Shown: positions 17,722 to 27,148, counted from the first letter of the stretch. The stretch is DNA of 64,000 nt from Ideonella alba (GCF_018069875.1 NZ_JAGQDF010000010.1:62001-126000), one strand, 5' to 3'. Numbers and translations are program-made. Notes: generated by a model from the sequence alone, not told the origin.

Positions 17722-18633
17722 TCAGGCGGCGGGCGGCTCGGCGTCGCGCGCAGGTTTGCGCTTGAAGACGCGTGTCGCCAGGGCACCCAGACCGGCCAGC
17801 GCCAGGAAGCCCAGCTTGGCGAACTTGGCCAGGAAGGCCCCCACCACGGCCAGCAGGCCCAGCTTCTTGGCACCTGCCCCCAACACCAGGGCCGCCAGAC
17901 CGTACTCGGCGACCTTGTCGGTGCTGGCGTCGAAGTCGGCGTAGCGCTTGCCCTCGTCGAAGGCCAGTGCTGCCAGCAGCGCCTGGCCGTCGGCCTGGTA
18001 CTTCGGCAGGTCCTTCAGCCCGGTCACCAGGTTCATGCTGAAGTAACCCTCGCGGCCCAGCAGGTAGGTGTTGTAGTTGACGCCCAGGTCGTCCTCGCCG
18101 GTCTGACCCTTCTCGCGCGACTTCATCGCCCACACCAGGCGGTGCGTGCCGGCGTCATAGGCCGGCGGCTGGGCCCAGCCGAGGATCTCCAGTGCCGGCG
18201 CGCCCAGCTTCAGGCGCTCCTCGTTGCTGGCCTCGGTGCCTTCGGTGAAGCTCTGCAGCAACTCGTCGGCCTTCCAGTCGCGGGCGTCGTCGTCGCGGAT
18301 GTAGCCGGCCGACTCGAAGCGCACGGTCATGAACCAGTCGCCGCCATCGGCCGGGAACACCAGGCCTTGCAGGCGCGGGTCCTCGCCCGGGTTGCCCATG
18401 GCCTGCAGCAGGCGCGTGGCGTGCGGCTGGGGAATGAACAGGCGGCCGGCGGGCAGCGCCAGGTGGGCCTGGCCGGACAGCGCCACGCTGGCCGGGCCGG
18501 CCTGGGCGGCGGCCCGTGCGGCCTCCCAGGTCTGTCGGGCGCGCGTCTGGGCGTCGTCGGCGGGCTGGGCGAAGGCCGCCCAGGACAGCATCAGCAGCAG
18601 GCTGGCGGCCAGCAGATGGCGCAGGGTGCGCAT
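17722..18633 (-). CDS. DUF2167 membrane-anchored envelope protein
   Basis: A 303-residue protein with an N-terminal signal sequence (MRTLRHLLAASLLLMLSWA, cut after AFA-Q) and a C-terminal hydrophobic stretch (about 240-285) ending in FKRKPARD, a stop-transfer-like basic tail. DUF2167 marks include GDWFMTVRFESAGYIRDDDA, LGWAQPPAYD and GVNYNTYLLGREGYFSMNLV. The ATG at 18633 has a GGAGG 10 bases upstream; the ATG at 18642 overlaps that ribosome site. Topology suggests a periplasmic domain tethered to the membrane. Function unknown; the adjacent site-2 protease and EcsC gene suggest a shared envelope role. Confidence 0.85.
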   Translation of the reverse strand: MRTLRHLLAASLLLMLSWAAFAQPADDAQTRARQTWEAARAAAQAGPASVALSGQAHLALPAGRLFIPQPHATRLLQAMGNPGEDPRLQGLVFPADGGDWFMTVRFESAGYIRDDDARDWKADELLQSFTEGTEASNEERLKLGAPALEILGWAQPPAYDAGTHRLVWAMKSREKGQTGEDDLGVNYNTYLLGREGYFSMNLVTGLKDLPKYQADGQALLAALAFDEGKRYADFDASTDKVAEYGLAALVLGAGAKKLGLLAVVGAFLAKFAKLGFLALAGLGALATRVFKRKPARDAEPPAA

Positions 18634-18691
18634 GGTGATCATTCCTCCCCGTGGTGACTGGGGGGATTGTCCCCGGACAGCGGCCCGCCGC

Positions 18692-19285
18692 TCATCCCTC
18701 CAGTGCGGGACGGGCGAACAGGGCCTGCGCGGTGCGGCCCACCTGGCGGGTGTCCCAGGCCGCCCAGGCGGCCATGCCGGCGGCGCCGGCCAGCGGCAGC
18801 CAGCGTGCCAGGCTGCGCCCGGCCACCCGCCTGGCAATGGATGCGCCCACCTTGGCGGCTGCCATGCGCAGCAGCTGCGCCTGGGCCACCTGCACCAGGC
18901 CGCGCTCGCCGGTCTGCACCAGCAGCTGGCGCACGACGCGGGCGCCGGTGTGGTCGAACAGGCAGTACAGCAGCTGTTCGGGCGAGGGGGGCGGCTGGCC
19001 ATGCACCGCGGCGATGTCGGCCACCAGCGCGCTCTGCAGCCGCCACACGGTGGCCAGCTCGGGCAGCACCGTCAGCCAGCCGATCGGCCCCAGCGGCAGG
19101 GCCAGTGCGCCCGCGGCCAGACCCGCCTTGCCGGCGGCGCTGCGGATCAGGGCGTCGCTGGCGGCCGCCGGGTCGGCGCGGCGGCGCAGCCGCGAGCGGG
19201 GTGGCTGACCGATCACGCCCAGCACGGCGCCCCCCAGGGCGTCGGCGGGCTCGGCATCGGGGGCAGGGCGTGTGGTTCGACTCAT
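18692..19285 (-). CDS. EcsC family protein
   Basis: A 197-residue protein. The core SAAGKAGLAAGALALPLGPIGWLTVLPELATVWRLQSALVADIAAVHG matches the EcsC domain (residues about 55-110), with an alpha-helical remainder and a weak hydrophobic stretch near 165-180. EcsC is named after the third gene of a Bacillus ABC exporter operon, but its role is unclear. ATG at 19285 is chosen over an ATG at 19426, which would extend into the rlmB upstream region with a Ser/Arg-rich stretch. First gene of the leftward EcsC-DUF2167-protease cluster; divergent from rlmB. Confidence 0.8.
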   Translation of the reverse strand: MSRTTRPAPDAEPADALGGAVLGVIGQPPRSRLRRRADPAAASDALIRSAAGKAGLAAGALALPLGPIGWLTVLPELATVWRLQSALVADIAAVHGQPPPSPEQLLYCLFDHTGARVVRQLLVQTGERGLVQVAQAQLLRMAAAKVGASIARRVAGRSLARWLPLAGAAGMAAWAAWDTRQVGRTAQALFARPALEG

Positions 19286-19368
19286 GCCGCGATGATGGGG
19301 GCAGCGGGCCGGGTTTCCAGGGCGGCCCACCCTGTTAACCTGTCGGCTTTGCCGCTTCGGCCACCGAC

Positions 19369-20118
19369 ATGTCCAGCAAGACCCTCTACGGCTTCCATGC
19401 CGTGACGGTGCGCCTGAAGACCGCACCCGAATCGATCGACGAGATCCACCTCGACGCCACCCGCCGTGACGCGCGCATGCGCAGCTTCGCCGAGCGCGCC
19501 CGCGAGGCCGGGGTGCGGGTGCTGGAGAGCAACGACGAGCAGCTCAGCCGCCTGGCCGCCTCGCCGCGCCACCAGGGCGTGGTGGCGCGGGTGCAGCCGC
19601 TCAAGCCGCGCCATTCGCTGGACGAGGTGATGGAGGACGTCGAGGCCGCCGGCATCGCGCCACTGCTGCTGGCCCTGGACGGCGTGACCGACCCGCACAA
19701 CCTGGGCGCCTGCCTGCGCGTGGCCGACGGCGCCGGCGCCCACGCGGTGATCGCGCCCAAGGACCATGCGGTGGGCCTGAACGCCACGGTGGCCAAGGTG
19801 GCCTCGGGGGCCGCCGAGACCGTGCCTTACCTGATGGTCACCAACTTGGCGCGCAGCCTGACCGAGATGAAGGAGCGCGGCCTGCGCATCATCGGCACCA
19901 GCGACGATGCCGAGCGCACGATCTACGACCTGGACCTGAGCGGCCCGGTGGCCCTGGTGCTGGGCGCCGAGGGCAAGGGCCTGCGGCAGATCACCCGCAA
20001 GACCTGCGACGAGCTGGTCAGCATTCCGATGGCCGGCGCGGTCGAGAGCCTGAACGTCTCGGTGGCGGCCGGGGTCTGCCTGTACGAGGTGCTGCGCCAG
20101 CGTCGCGCGCGCCCCTGA
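19369..20118 (+). CDS. rlmB: 23S rRNA (guanosine-2251-2'-O)-methyltransferase
   Basis: A 249-residue SPOUT-class methyltransferase of normal length. The N-terminal substrate-binding domain (about 1-75, starting SKTLYGFHAVTVRL) is followed by the knotted SAM domain with the three SpoU motifs: NLGACLRVADGAGAH, VLGAEGKGLRQITR and ESLNVSVAAGVCLYE. It methylates the 2'-O of G2251 in the peptidyl-transferase P-loop. Single gene, rightward, ending 10 bases from the stop of the leftward HDOD gene. Confidence 0.95.
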   Translation: MSSKTLYGFHAVTVRLKTAPESIDEIHLDATRRDARMRSFAERAREAGVRVLESNDEQLSRLAASPRHQGVVARVQPLKPRHSLDEVMEDVEAAGIAPLLLALDGVTDPHNLGACLRVADGAGAHAVIAPKDHAVGLNATVAKVASGAAETVPYLMVTNLARSLTEMKERGLRIIGTSDDAERTIYDLDLSGPVALVLGAEGKGLRQITRKTCDELVSIPMAGAVESLNVSVAAGVCLYEVLRQRRARP

Positions 20119-20128
20119 GCGCGGCCGC

Positions 20129-20968
20129 TCAGGCCTGGCCGATCGCCGCCAGGCTGGTCGACAGGCGCAGCAGCATCTCGCTGCGCTCCTCGGGCACGAA
20201 GCGCAGCGCCTGCCAGGTGGCTTCCGGCACCATGGCCAGCGCCTGCTCGGCGCTCCAGCCGCGCTCCAGGGGCCCGAGCAACTGGTGGATTTGCGACAGC
20301 AGTGCGGCCAGACCCGGCGCCTGGGTGCCCTCGGGCCAGCCGCGGTGGTGATCGGCGATGGCCTCGACGATGGCCGGCGGGAAGTTCCAGCGCCGCGCCA
20401 CGGCCGAGCCCACCTCGACATGGTCGGTGCCCAGCAGCTGCCGTTCCACCGCGCGGGCGGACTCGCCCTCGGCCACCCGGCGTTCGACGTCGGCCACGAT
20501 CTCGGGCACCAGCACCACCAGCATCAGCTCGCCGATGTCGTGCAGCAGGCCGGCCAGGAAAGCCTCGCTGGGGTCCAGGTCCAGCCGGGCGCTGAGGGTC
20601 GAGGCCGTCATCGCCACGTTCATCGCATGGCGCCAGAAGCCGTTGAGGTCGAAGCCCGGGCACTGTTCGGGACGGATGGCCTGCTGCAGCGTGACCGCCG
20701 TCAGCAGGTTGTTCACGGTGCGCAGACCCAGCAGGGTGACCGCGCCGCTGACCGAGCCGATGCGGCCGGGCCGGCCATAGAACGGCGAGTTGGCCAGGCG
20801 CAGGCAGCGTGCGGCCAGCGACGGGTCGCGCTCGATCAGCGCGATGCAGCGCTCCATCGTCAGCCCGCCCTGGCGCAGCGCCTGCAGCACCTCGGCCAGC
20901 GCCGCGGGCAGCGGTGGCAGGTCCGCCAGGCGGCGGCTCAGGTCGGGCAGCTCCAGCGTGGCGCTCAC
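20129..20968 (-). CDS. HDOD domain protein
   Basis: A 279-residue cytoplasmic protein with an HDOD domain over about residues 10-210: LADLPPLPAALAEVLQAL, IERDPSLAARCLRLANSPFYG, SVSGAVTLLGLRTVNNLL and FLAGLLHDIGELML. HDOD proteins resemble HD phosphohydrolases but usually lack the full metal site and act as signalling scaffolds. The GTG at 20968 has GGAGGG five bases upstream and lies 26 bases after the preceding gene's stop; an ATG at 21058 would overlap that gene. Last gene of the four-gene c-di-GMP signalling cluster. Confidence 0.85.
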   Translation of the reverse strand: MSATLELPDLSRRLADLPPLPAALAEVLQALRQGGLTMERCIALIERDPSLAARCLRLANSPFYGRPGRIGSVSGAVTLLGLRTVNNLLTAVTLQQAIRPEQCPGFDLNGFWRHAMNVAMTASTLSARLDLDPSEAFLAGLLHDIGELMLVVLVPEIVADVERRVAEGESARAVERQLLGTDHVEVGSAVARRWNFPPAIVEAIADHHRGWPEGTQAPGLAALLSQIHQLLGPLERGWSAEQALAMVPEATWQALRFVPEERSEMLLRLSTSLAAIGQA

Positions 20969-20993
20969 GGGGCCCTCCGGCGATCGGCGTGCT

Positions 20994-23531
20994 TCATGCG
21001 GCTTCCGTGCAGCAGGGCAGCAGGACCAGCAGGTCGCCGCGGTTGAACTCGGCGCCATCGATGTGGCGCAGCCAGCCGCGCCACTGCTGGTCGCCCAGGG
21101 TGATCACGCCCTGGGGCTGGCCACCGCGCAGCTGCGCCAGCACCGAGGCCAGCTCGGGCGCCGGGGGCAGGCCCAGCGATCCCAGCGCCTGCGGGAACAG
21201 TTCGCTGGCACGCTCGTTCAGGTAGGCCAGCGTGCCCTCGGGGTCGATGCCCAGCACGGCTGCGGGCATCAGCTCCAGCAGGTCGCGCACGCCGCCGGCG
21301 CCGGCTTCCACCAGCTCGGCCTGCTCGCGCTGCTGGGCCAGCAGCGAGGACATGCGCCGGTTCAGGCTGGCCTGCTCGATGCTGGCACGCGCCAGGGCCT
21401 GGGTGAGCCGGCGGTTCTCGTCGGCCAGCTCCTTCTGGCGGAAGGCCTGGGCGACATGCTCGCGCAGCCGGTCGTCGTCCCAGGGCTTGGTCAGGAACTT
21501 GAAGACCGCGCCCTCGTTGACGGCGTCGATGATGGTCTGCAGGTCGGTGAAGCCCGAAAGCGTCATGCGGATCGTGTCGGGCCACAGCTCCTTGGCGCGG
21601 CGCAGGAAATCCACGCCGACCATGCCGGGCATGCGCTGGTCCGAGACGATGACGTCCACCTCGGTGGTGGCCAGCAGCGCCAGCGCCTGCTCGCCGCTGG
21701 TGGCGGTCAGCAGCTTGTAGCCGTCGCGCCGGAACAGGCGGCGCAGCGAGGACAGGATGTTCTCCTCGTCATCGACCAGCAGCAGCGTGCGCGAGCGGGT
21801 GCGGGTGCCGGCCAGCTCGGCCGGCAACTGGCGGCGCGTGCGCAGCATCGTGGCCAGCGTGTCGGCGTCCACCGGGGGACTGAAAAAGTAGCCCTGGATG
21901 GCGTCGCAGCCGGCGCTGGCCAGCAGGCGCAGCTGTCCTTCGGTCTCGACCCCCTCGGCCAGCACGCGCACTTTCAGGCCGTGGGCCAGGTTGATGATCG
22001 AGCGCACCACCGAGGCCGCTTCGGCGGATGTGGTGACATCCTGGACGAAGCTGCGGTCGATCTTCAGCACGTCGATCGGCAGCTGCCGCAGGCGGCTGAG
22101 GCTGGAGAAGCCGGTGCCGAAATCGTCCAGCGAGATCTCCAGCCCGCTGGCCTGCAGCGCGCCCAGCGTGTCGGCCACGCGGTCACCGTCGTGCAACAGC
22201 GCGCTCTCGGTCAGCTCCAGACCCAGGTCGGCGGCCCGGGCGCCACTGAGGTCCATCGCGCTGCGGATGCTCTGGGCGACGTCGCCCACCTGGAACTGCA
22301 CCGGCGACAGGTTGATCGCGATGCGTGTGGCCGGCACGCCAGCCTGGCGCCAGGCCACGGCCTGGCGGCAAGCCTCGCGCAGCACCCAGTCGCCGATCGC
22401 GGCCACCAGGCCGGAGCGCTCGGCCACCGGCAGGAACTCGCTGGGCGCGACGCTGCTGCCGTCGGCCCGGAACCAGCGCAGCAGTGCCTCGACGCCACAG
22501 ATCTCGCCGCCTTGCAGGCTGACCTGGGGCTGGTAGTGCAGCCGGAACTCGCCGTGCTCCAGGGCGTGGCGCAGCTCGTTCTCCAGCGCCAGCGCACGCA
22601 GGTTGCGCTCGTCGGCGTCCTCGGTGTGGAAGGAAATGGGCGTGGTGGTGCCGGCATCGGCGCGCGCGGTCTGCGCGGCTTCCAGCACGCGTGGGCCGGC
22701 CGGGCCGTCATCGGGGTAGGCGGCCACACCGATGCGGCAGCGCGGGTGCACATCCACCCGGCCCAGCCGCACCGGCTGTTCAAGCGCATCGATCACGGCG
22801 CGGGCGCGGGCCTCGATGGTCTCGCGCGGCAGGCCCGTCGGATGACGGATCACCAGCGCGAACTCGCTGCTGCCCATCTGGGCGACGAACTCGTCGCGCG
22901 AGCGCAGCGCCCGCAGACGGGCGGCCAGCGCGCCGGCCAGGGCGTCGGCGGCGCCGAAGCCCATCGAGCTGGCCAGCTCGGCGATGCGCGGCACGTCGAT
23001 CGACAGCACGCTGAAGCCGCGCTGGTCCCAGCTGCTGGCACTGACCGCGATGTCCAGCTTCTGCAGCAGCCAGGCGCGGTTGGGCAGACCGGTGGTCTCG
23101 TTGGCGTTGGACAGCGCGTGCAGGCGCTCCTCGGCCTCGCGCTGCGCGGTCACGTCGTGCAGCACCGCGAAGCCCGAGGGGCCGTCCGGCTCGCTGGCGG
23201 CACGGCGCAGCAGGCCGCGGTGCAGCACCTGCAGGCGCCGGCCGTCGGCCGTCAGCACGGTGTGCCGCAGGTCGAAGACCGTCCCGGGCTGGGCGTTGCG
23301 CCACAGGTGGGCCAGCAGCTTGCGCTCGGCCTCGGGCACCCAGGTCAGCGTGTCCAGAGGCTGGTCGGGTGCCTGGGCTGGCAGACCCAGCAGGGTCAGC
23401 AGGCCGGCCGAGGGCCGCACGCGCCAGTCGGGGCCGCTGACGACGAAGCTCCCCGCCTGGCACAGTGACTCGCACTGGCGCAGCATGTCCGCCAGGGGTT
23501 CGTCCAACAGGATGTCGGTGGCGGTGGTCAT
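20994..23531 (-). CDS. PAS-degenerate GGDEF-EAL-REC-PAS signalling protein
   Basis: An 845-residue cytoplasmic protein. In order: PAS-like (about 15-130), GGDEF (about 140-290), EAL (about 315-565), receiver (about 580-700), coiled coil (about 700-740) and a second PAS-like module (about 740-840). The GGDEF catalytic motif is GSSEF (220-224), so cyclase activity is probably lost. The EAL domain keeps EAL (348-350), INLSP with N407, E439, DDFGTG (469-474), K490 and E527, so c-di-GMP hydrolysis is expected. The receiver has D631 and the TKPWDDD pattern shared with RpfG-like proteins. The ATG at 23531 lies 5 bases after the kinase stop. A receiver placed behind the EAL is unusual; it may be phosphorylated by the adjacent kinase. 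Confidence 0.9.
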   Translation of the reverse strand: MTTATDILLDEPLADMLRQCESLCQAGSFVVSGPDWRVRPSAGLLTLLGLPAQAPDQPLDTLTWVPEAERKLLAHLWRNAQPGTVFDLRHTVLTADGRRLQVLHRGLLRRAASEPDGPSGFAVLHDVTAQREAEERLHALSNANETTGLPNRAWLLQKLDIAVSASSWDQRGFSVLSIDVPRIAELASSMGFGAADALAGALAARLRALRSRDEFVAQMGSSEFALVIRHPTGLPRETIEARARAVIDALEQPVRLGRVDVHPRCRIGVAAYPDDGPAGPRVLEAAQTARADAGTTTPISFHTEDADERNLRALALENELRHALEHGEFRLHYQPQVSLQGGEICGVEALLRWFRADGSSVAPSEFLPVAERSGLVAAIGDWVLREACRQAVAWRQAGVPATRIAINLSPVQFQVGDVAQSIRSAMDLSGARAADLGLELTESALLHDGDRVADTLGALQASGLEISLDDFGTGFSSLSRLRQLPIDVLKIDRSFVQDVTTSAEAASVVRSIINLAHGLKVRVLAEGVETEGQLRLLASAGCDAIQGYFFSPPVDADTLATMLRTRRQLPAELAGTRTRSRTLLLVDDEENILSSLRRLFRRDGYKLLTATSGEQALALLATTEVDVIVSDQRMPGMVGVDFLRRAKELWPDTIRMTLSGFTDLQTIIDAVNEGAVFKFLTKPWDDDRLREHVAQAFRQKELADENRRLTQALARASIEQASLNRRMSSLLAQQREQAELVEAGAGGVRDLLELMPAAVLGIDPEGTLAYLNERASELFPQALGSLGLPPAPELASVLAQLRGGQPQGVITLGDQQWRGWLRHIDGAEFNRGDLLVLLPCCTEAA

Positions 23532-23535
23532 GGCC

Positions 23536-25668
23536 TCAGCTCCAGGCGGGGGGCTGGCTGCCGGGCGGCACCGACTCGGGACCGGCGATCGGCACCCACA
23601 CCCTGAACGCGCTGCCCACGCCCGGTGTCGAGCGCACCTGGATCGCGCCGGCATGGCGCTGGACGATCGAGAAGGCCAGCGACAGGCCCAGACCCGTGCC
23701 CTTGCCGACCTCCTTGGTCGTGTAGAAGGGCTCGAAGATGCGTCGGCGCACCTCGTCCGACATGCCGCAGCCGGTGTCGTCCACCTGGATCCAGGCCCAG
23801 GCGTCCTGGGTGCCGCTGGACAGCGTGATCGTGCCGTGGCCGCTGATGGCGTGCGAGGCGTTGACGATCAGGTTCATGAAGACCTGGTTGAGCTGGCCTG
23901 CCAGGCAGCGCACCGCCGGCAACGAGCCCAGGGACTTGACCACGTCGGCCTTGTACTTGACCTCGTTGCGCACCACGTTCAGCGTGGATTCCAGGCCGGC
24001 GTTGAGGTCGGCCTCCTGCCATTCGGACTGGTCGACGCGGGAGAAATCCTTCAGGTCCTGGACGATCTTCTTGACCCGGCTCAGGCCATCGGCGCTCTCG
24101 TCGAGCAGCTGCGGCAGGTCCTCGCGCAGGTAGTCGATCTCGATCTCGTCACGCATCTGGCGCACCGGGTCGAGCAGCGGCTCGTTGGGCAGCTGGTCGA
24201 TCGCGGCCTTGCCGGTGTCCACCAGCCGCAGGATGTCGTTGACGTACTGGCGCAGCGTGTTCAGGTTGGAGCTGACGAAGCCGATCGGGTTGTTGATCTC
24301 GTGGGCCACGCCCGCGGCGAGCTGGCCGATCGAGGCCATCTTCTCGGACTGCAGCAGCTGGTTCTGCGCTTCCTCGAGCTTGCGGTTGGTGTCGCGCACG
24401 CGCTCGAACTGCTCGCGCAGCTCGTCCTGGGCGGCGCGCACCTCGGTGCGGTCCTGCACCATCCACCAGGAGCCCCACTCGGGGTCCTTGGGGTCGGGCA
24501 TGAAGGCGTTCATCTGCACCCAGATGCGCTCGCCGTCAACACGGCGCAGCCACTGCTCCTGGTGCGTGGGCCGGCCGGCCAGCAGCTCCGGCCCGGCCAC
24601 AGCCAGGAAGGACTTGAACTCGGCCGGGCTGCCGAACAGCGACGGTGTGTCGCGGCCCACCGCGCTGCCCTCGGCCATGCCGAACATCTGCTCCATCGCC
24701 CGGTTGCAGCGCTCGATGCGGTGCGCACGCACGTAGCTGACACCGATCGGCGCGTTGTCGACGAAGGCCTCCAGCGCCTGCATGCTGGCTTCCAGCTCCT
24801 GCGAGCGTGCCTCCACCAGCAGCTCGAGCTGGTTGCGGTGGCACATCAGCTCTTCCTCGGCCTGCTTGCGGGTGGTGATGTCCTGCATCGACCCGACGGC
24901 GCCAATGATCTCGCCCTGGGCGTTGCGCAGCGGCGCCGCGGTGAAGAAGATCCAGCGCCCGGTCTCGCCCAGATCGCCGAAGAAGGCCTCGACCTCGCAG
25001 AAGCCCGGCACCAGCTTGGACGGCTGGGCGGCCTCGCCGTAACGCGCCATCAGCTCGGGGCCACTCAGGCCGTCCACCACCAGGTCGGCCATCAGGGGGC
25101 GCTCGGTGGGGTAGAAGGCCCGCCAAGTGTCGGTGCGGCCGATCATCTCATGGGCCGGCTTGCCGGTCAGGCTGGCGCAGGCGGCGTTCCAGTGGGTGAC
25201 CCGGTGGTTCATGTCCAGCACGAAGGTGGCCAGCGGGGCGTGGTCGACGATCTGACGCAGCATGTCGCTGAGGCCGAACAGGCTGCTCTGCACATGGTGG
25301 ATGTCGGAGTGGTCGATGCAGGTCAGCAGCACCGTCGGCTGGCCGCCCAGCACGACCAGGCGCTGGGTGATCTCGACCTGGCGCTCGCTGGCGTCGCGCG
25401 TCAGCAGGGTGCTGGCCAGCGCGGGGGTTTCCTGTCCGGCCAGGCTGGCCCGGGCGGCGGCCTGCAGTGCGGCGCGGTCGGTCTCGACCAGCAGCTGGGC
25501 GGCCGGCAGTGCGCGCAGTGCGTCCTCGTCCAGGCCACTCAGGCGCTGCAGCGCGGTGTTGGCAGCCAGCAAGGCGTCGCCGCGGTGCAGCGCGGCGGGC
25601 ACCGGCAGGGCATCGATCAGGCTGCGCGCGAGCAACTCGTCGGCAAAGGGCAGGTGCAGGTCGCTCAT
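23536..25668 (-). CDS. PAS-domain sensor histidine kinase (soluble)
   Basis: A 710-residue cytoplasmic kinase with no clear membrane segment. PAS-like modules lie at about 15-120, 135-270 and 295-410; a coiled coil (410-440) leads to the dimerisation domain with H456 in AHEINNPIGFV. The ATP-binding domain carries NQVFMNLIVNASHAI, VDDTGCGM and GTGLGLSLAFSIV. It lacks a receiver, so it likely phosphorylates receivers in the neighbouring HD-GYP and EAL proteins. Its start ATG overlaps the stop of the upstream HD-GYP gene by one base (TGATG), indicating translational coupling. Confidence 0.92.
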   Translation of the reverse strand: MSDLHLPFADELLARSLIDALPVPAALHRGDALLAANTALQRLSGLDEDALRALPAAQLLVETDRAALQAAARASLAGQETPALASTLLTRDASERQVEITQRLVVLGGQPTVLLTCIDHSDIHHVQSSLFGLSDMLRQIVDHAPLATFVLDMNHRVTHWNAACASLTGKPAHEMIGRTDTWRAFYPTERPLMADLVVDGLSGPELMARYGEAAQPSKLVPGFCEVEAFFGDLGETGRWIFFTAAPLRNAQGEIIGAVGSMQDITTRKQAEEELMCHRNQLELLVEARSQELEASMQALEAFVDNAPIGVSYVRAHRIERCNRAMEQMFGMAEGSAVGRDTPSLFGSPAEFKSFLAVAGPELLAGRPTHQEQWLRRVDGERIWVQMNAFMPDPKDPEWGSWWMVQDRTEVRAAQDELREQFERVRDTNRKLEEAQNQLLQSEKMASIGQLAAGVAHEINNPIGFVSSNLNTLRQYVNDILRLVDTGKAAIDQLPNEPLLDPVRQMRDEIEIDYLREDLPQLLDESADGLSRVKKIVQDLKDFSRVDQSEWQEADLNAGLESTLNVVRNEVKYKADVVKSLGSLPAVRCLAGQLNQVFMNLIVNASHAISGHGTITLSSGTQDAWAWIQVDDTGCGMSDEVRRRIFEPFYTTKEVGKGTGLGLSLAFSIVQRHAGAIQVRSTPGVGSAFRVWVPIAGPESVPPGSQPPAWS

Positions 25669-27032
25669 CAGGAGGTGGCCACGGCGGGCAGGGCCGGGCG
25701 GACGAAGTGCGGGGTGCTGGACTCGGCACGGATGAACAGGCTCAGGCGCAGGCCCTCGCGCTGGGCGAACTCGTTGACCTGGCGGATCACCCGTGGCTCG
25801 AACACATAGCCGGCGGCCAGCAGGATGGCGCCCTTGGACGACAGCAGGTCACGCGCCAGCACCATGCCAGGCTGCAACTCGCGCACGTCGACCTTGCGGT
25901 CGGTGTTGATCTCGCGGGCCTGCTCGGCCAGGGCCTGTTCCAGCGCTTCCACCACCCGGGGGTCGTAGCGGGTGCCGGCGCTGCCGCGCAGGGACTGCAT
26001 CGCGGCATCCGGGCCGTAGGCGTTTTCGGTCAGGCTGCCCGTGACCATGCCGTCGTAGTCGCTGGCCGCGGCGATGATGCGGGCGCCCAGGACGATCTCG
26101 TCGCCCACCACGCCGTCCGGAAAGCCCTTGCCGTCGTAGCGTTCGTGGTGCTGGCGCACCATGCGCGCCACGCCGTGCATCTTGGCCAGCGGCATCAGGG
26201 CGGCCTCGCCGTCCAGCGGGTGCTTGCGGTAGCGGGCCAGCTCTTCGGGGTTGTAGACCGACACCGGGCGGCGCAGCATGCCGTCGGGGAAGCCCATCTT
26301 GCCCAGGTCGTGCAGCAGCGCGGCGAGGTAGACGTCCTCACGGTCACGTTCGGACAGCCCCAGCTTGATGGCCACGCGGCGCGACAGGTCGGCCACCCGT
26401 CGGCCATGGCCGGCCATGCCGCCCTCGCGGGCCTCCATCAGGCCGGAGAAGAGGTTGACGGCCAGCTTGAAGTTCTCGTTGAGCTCCTCGTAGGCCTTCT
26501 CGAGCATGTCGTTGATCTGCTCGATCTCGGCGGTGCGGGCTTTGACCCGGGCCTCGAGGCTGGCGTTGAGCTGGCGCAGTTCCTCGTTGCGGCGGGCGTT
26601 CTCGGCCGACAGCTGGCGGTTGCGCCGCTCCAGGCCCTGGCGTTCCAGCGCCTGGCGCACGATCAGCAGGATGTCCTGGTCGTCCCAGGGCTTCTGGATG
26701 TATCGGTGCAGCTCGCCGCGGTTGATCGCCTGCACGGTGGACGAGATGTCGGCGTAGCCGGTCAGCAGGATGCGCACCGCTTCGGGGGCGGGCTCGCGCG
26801 AGGCCTCCAGGAACTGCGCGCCGTCCATGCCGGGCATGCGCATGTCCGAGATGATCAGGTCCACCGGCGCCTCGCGCAGCAGCGCCAGCGCCTCGGCCCC
26901 CGAGGTGGCCTGCTGCAGGCGGTAGCCATGCGGGCGCAGCAGCCGGCGCAGTGCGCTCAGCACCGAGGGCTCGTCGTCGACCAGCAGGATGCTGGCGGCG
27001 GGCAGGGTGGTGTCGTCGGTCGAGGTCGGCAT
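25668..27032 (-). CDS. Response regulator with HD-GYP c-di-GMP phosphodiesterase domain
   Basis: A 454-residue RpfG-like protein. The receiver (about 12-130) has LLVDDE, D63 in SDMRMPGMDG and QKPWDD; a long coiled coil (about 140-185) links to the HD-GYP domain (about 190-380) with HDLGK (H241-D242), HHERYDGKG (H295-H296) and GFP (303-305) in place of the canonical GYP. HD-GYP enzymes open c-di-GMP to pGpG or GMP. A C-terminal region (about 385-454) is less conserved. ATG at 27032 is used because the longer start at 27083 adds a non-homologous stretch. First gene of the leftward signalling cluster; divergent from upp. Confidence 0.92.
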   Translation of the reverse strand: MPTSTDDTTLPAASILLVDDEPSVLSALRRLLRPHGYRLQQATSGAEALALLREAPVDLIISDMRMPGMDGAQFLEASREPAPEAVRILLTGYADISSTVQAINRGELHRYIQKPWDDQDILLIVRQALERQGLERRNRQLSAENARRNEELRQLNASLEARVKARTAEIEQINDMLEKAYEELNENFKLAVNLFSGLMEAREGGMAGHGRRVADLSRRVAIKLGLSERDREDVYLAALLHDLGKMGFPDGMLRRPVSVYNPEELARYRKHPLDGEAALMPLAKMHGVARMVRQHHERYDGKGFPDGVVGDEIVLGARIIAAASDYDGMVTGSLTENAYGPDAAMQSLRGSAGTRYDPRVVEALEQALAEQAREINTDRKVDVRELQPGMVLARDLLSSKGAILLAAGYVFEPRVIRQVNEFAQREGLRLSLFIRAESSTPHFVRPALPAVATS

Positions 27033-27148
27033 GATCGCGATCTGGTGCGGCTCAACGCGGTCATCGACCGATCCGGCGACCACTTTAGGGCCACAATCCG
27101 GCGCAGGCGGCCGGCCCGGCCGCCGCTGCCCCCCGGATCCACGCCGCC

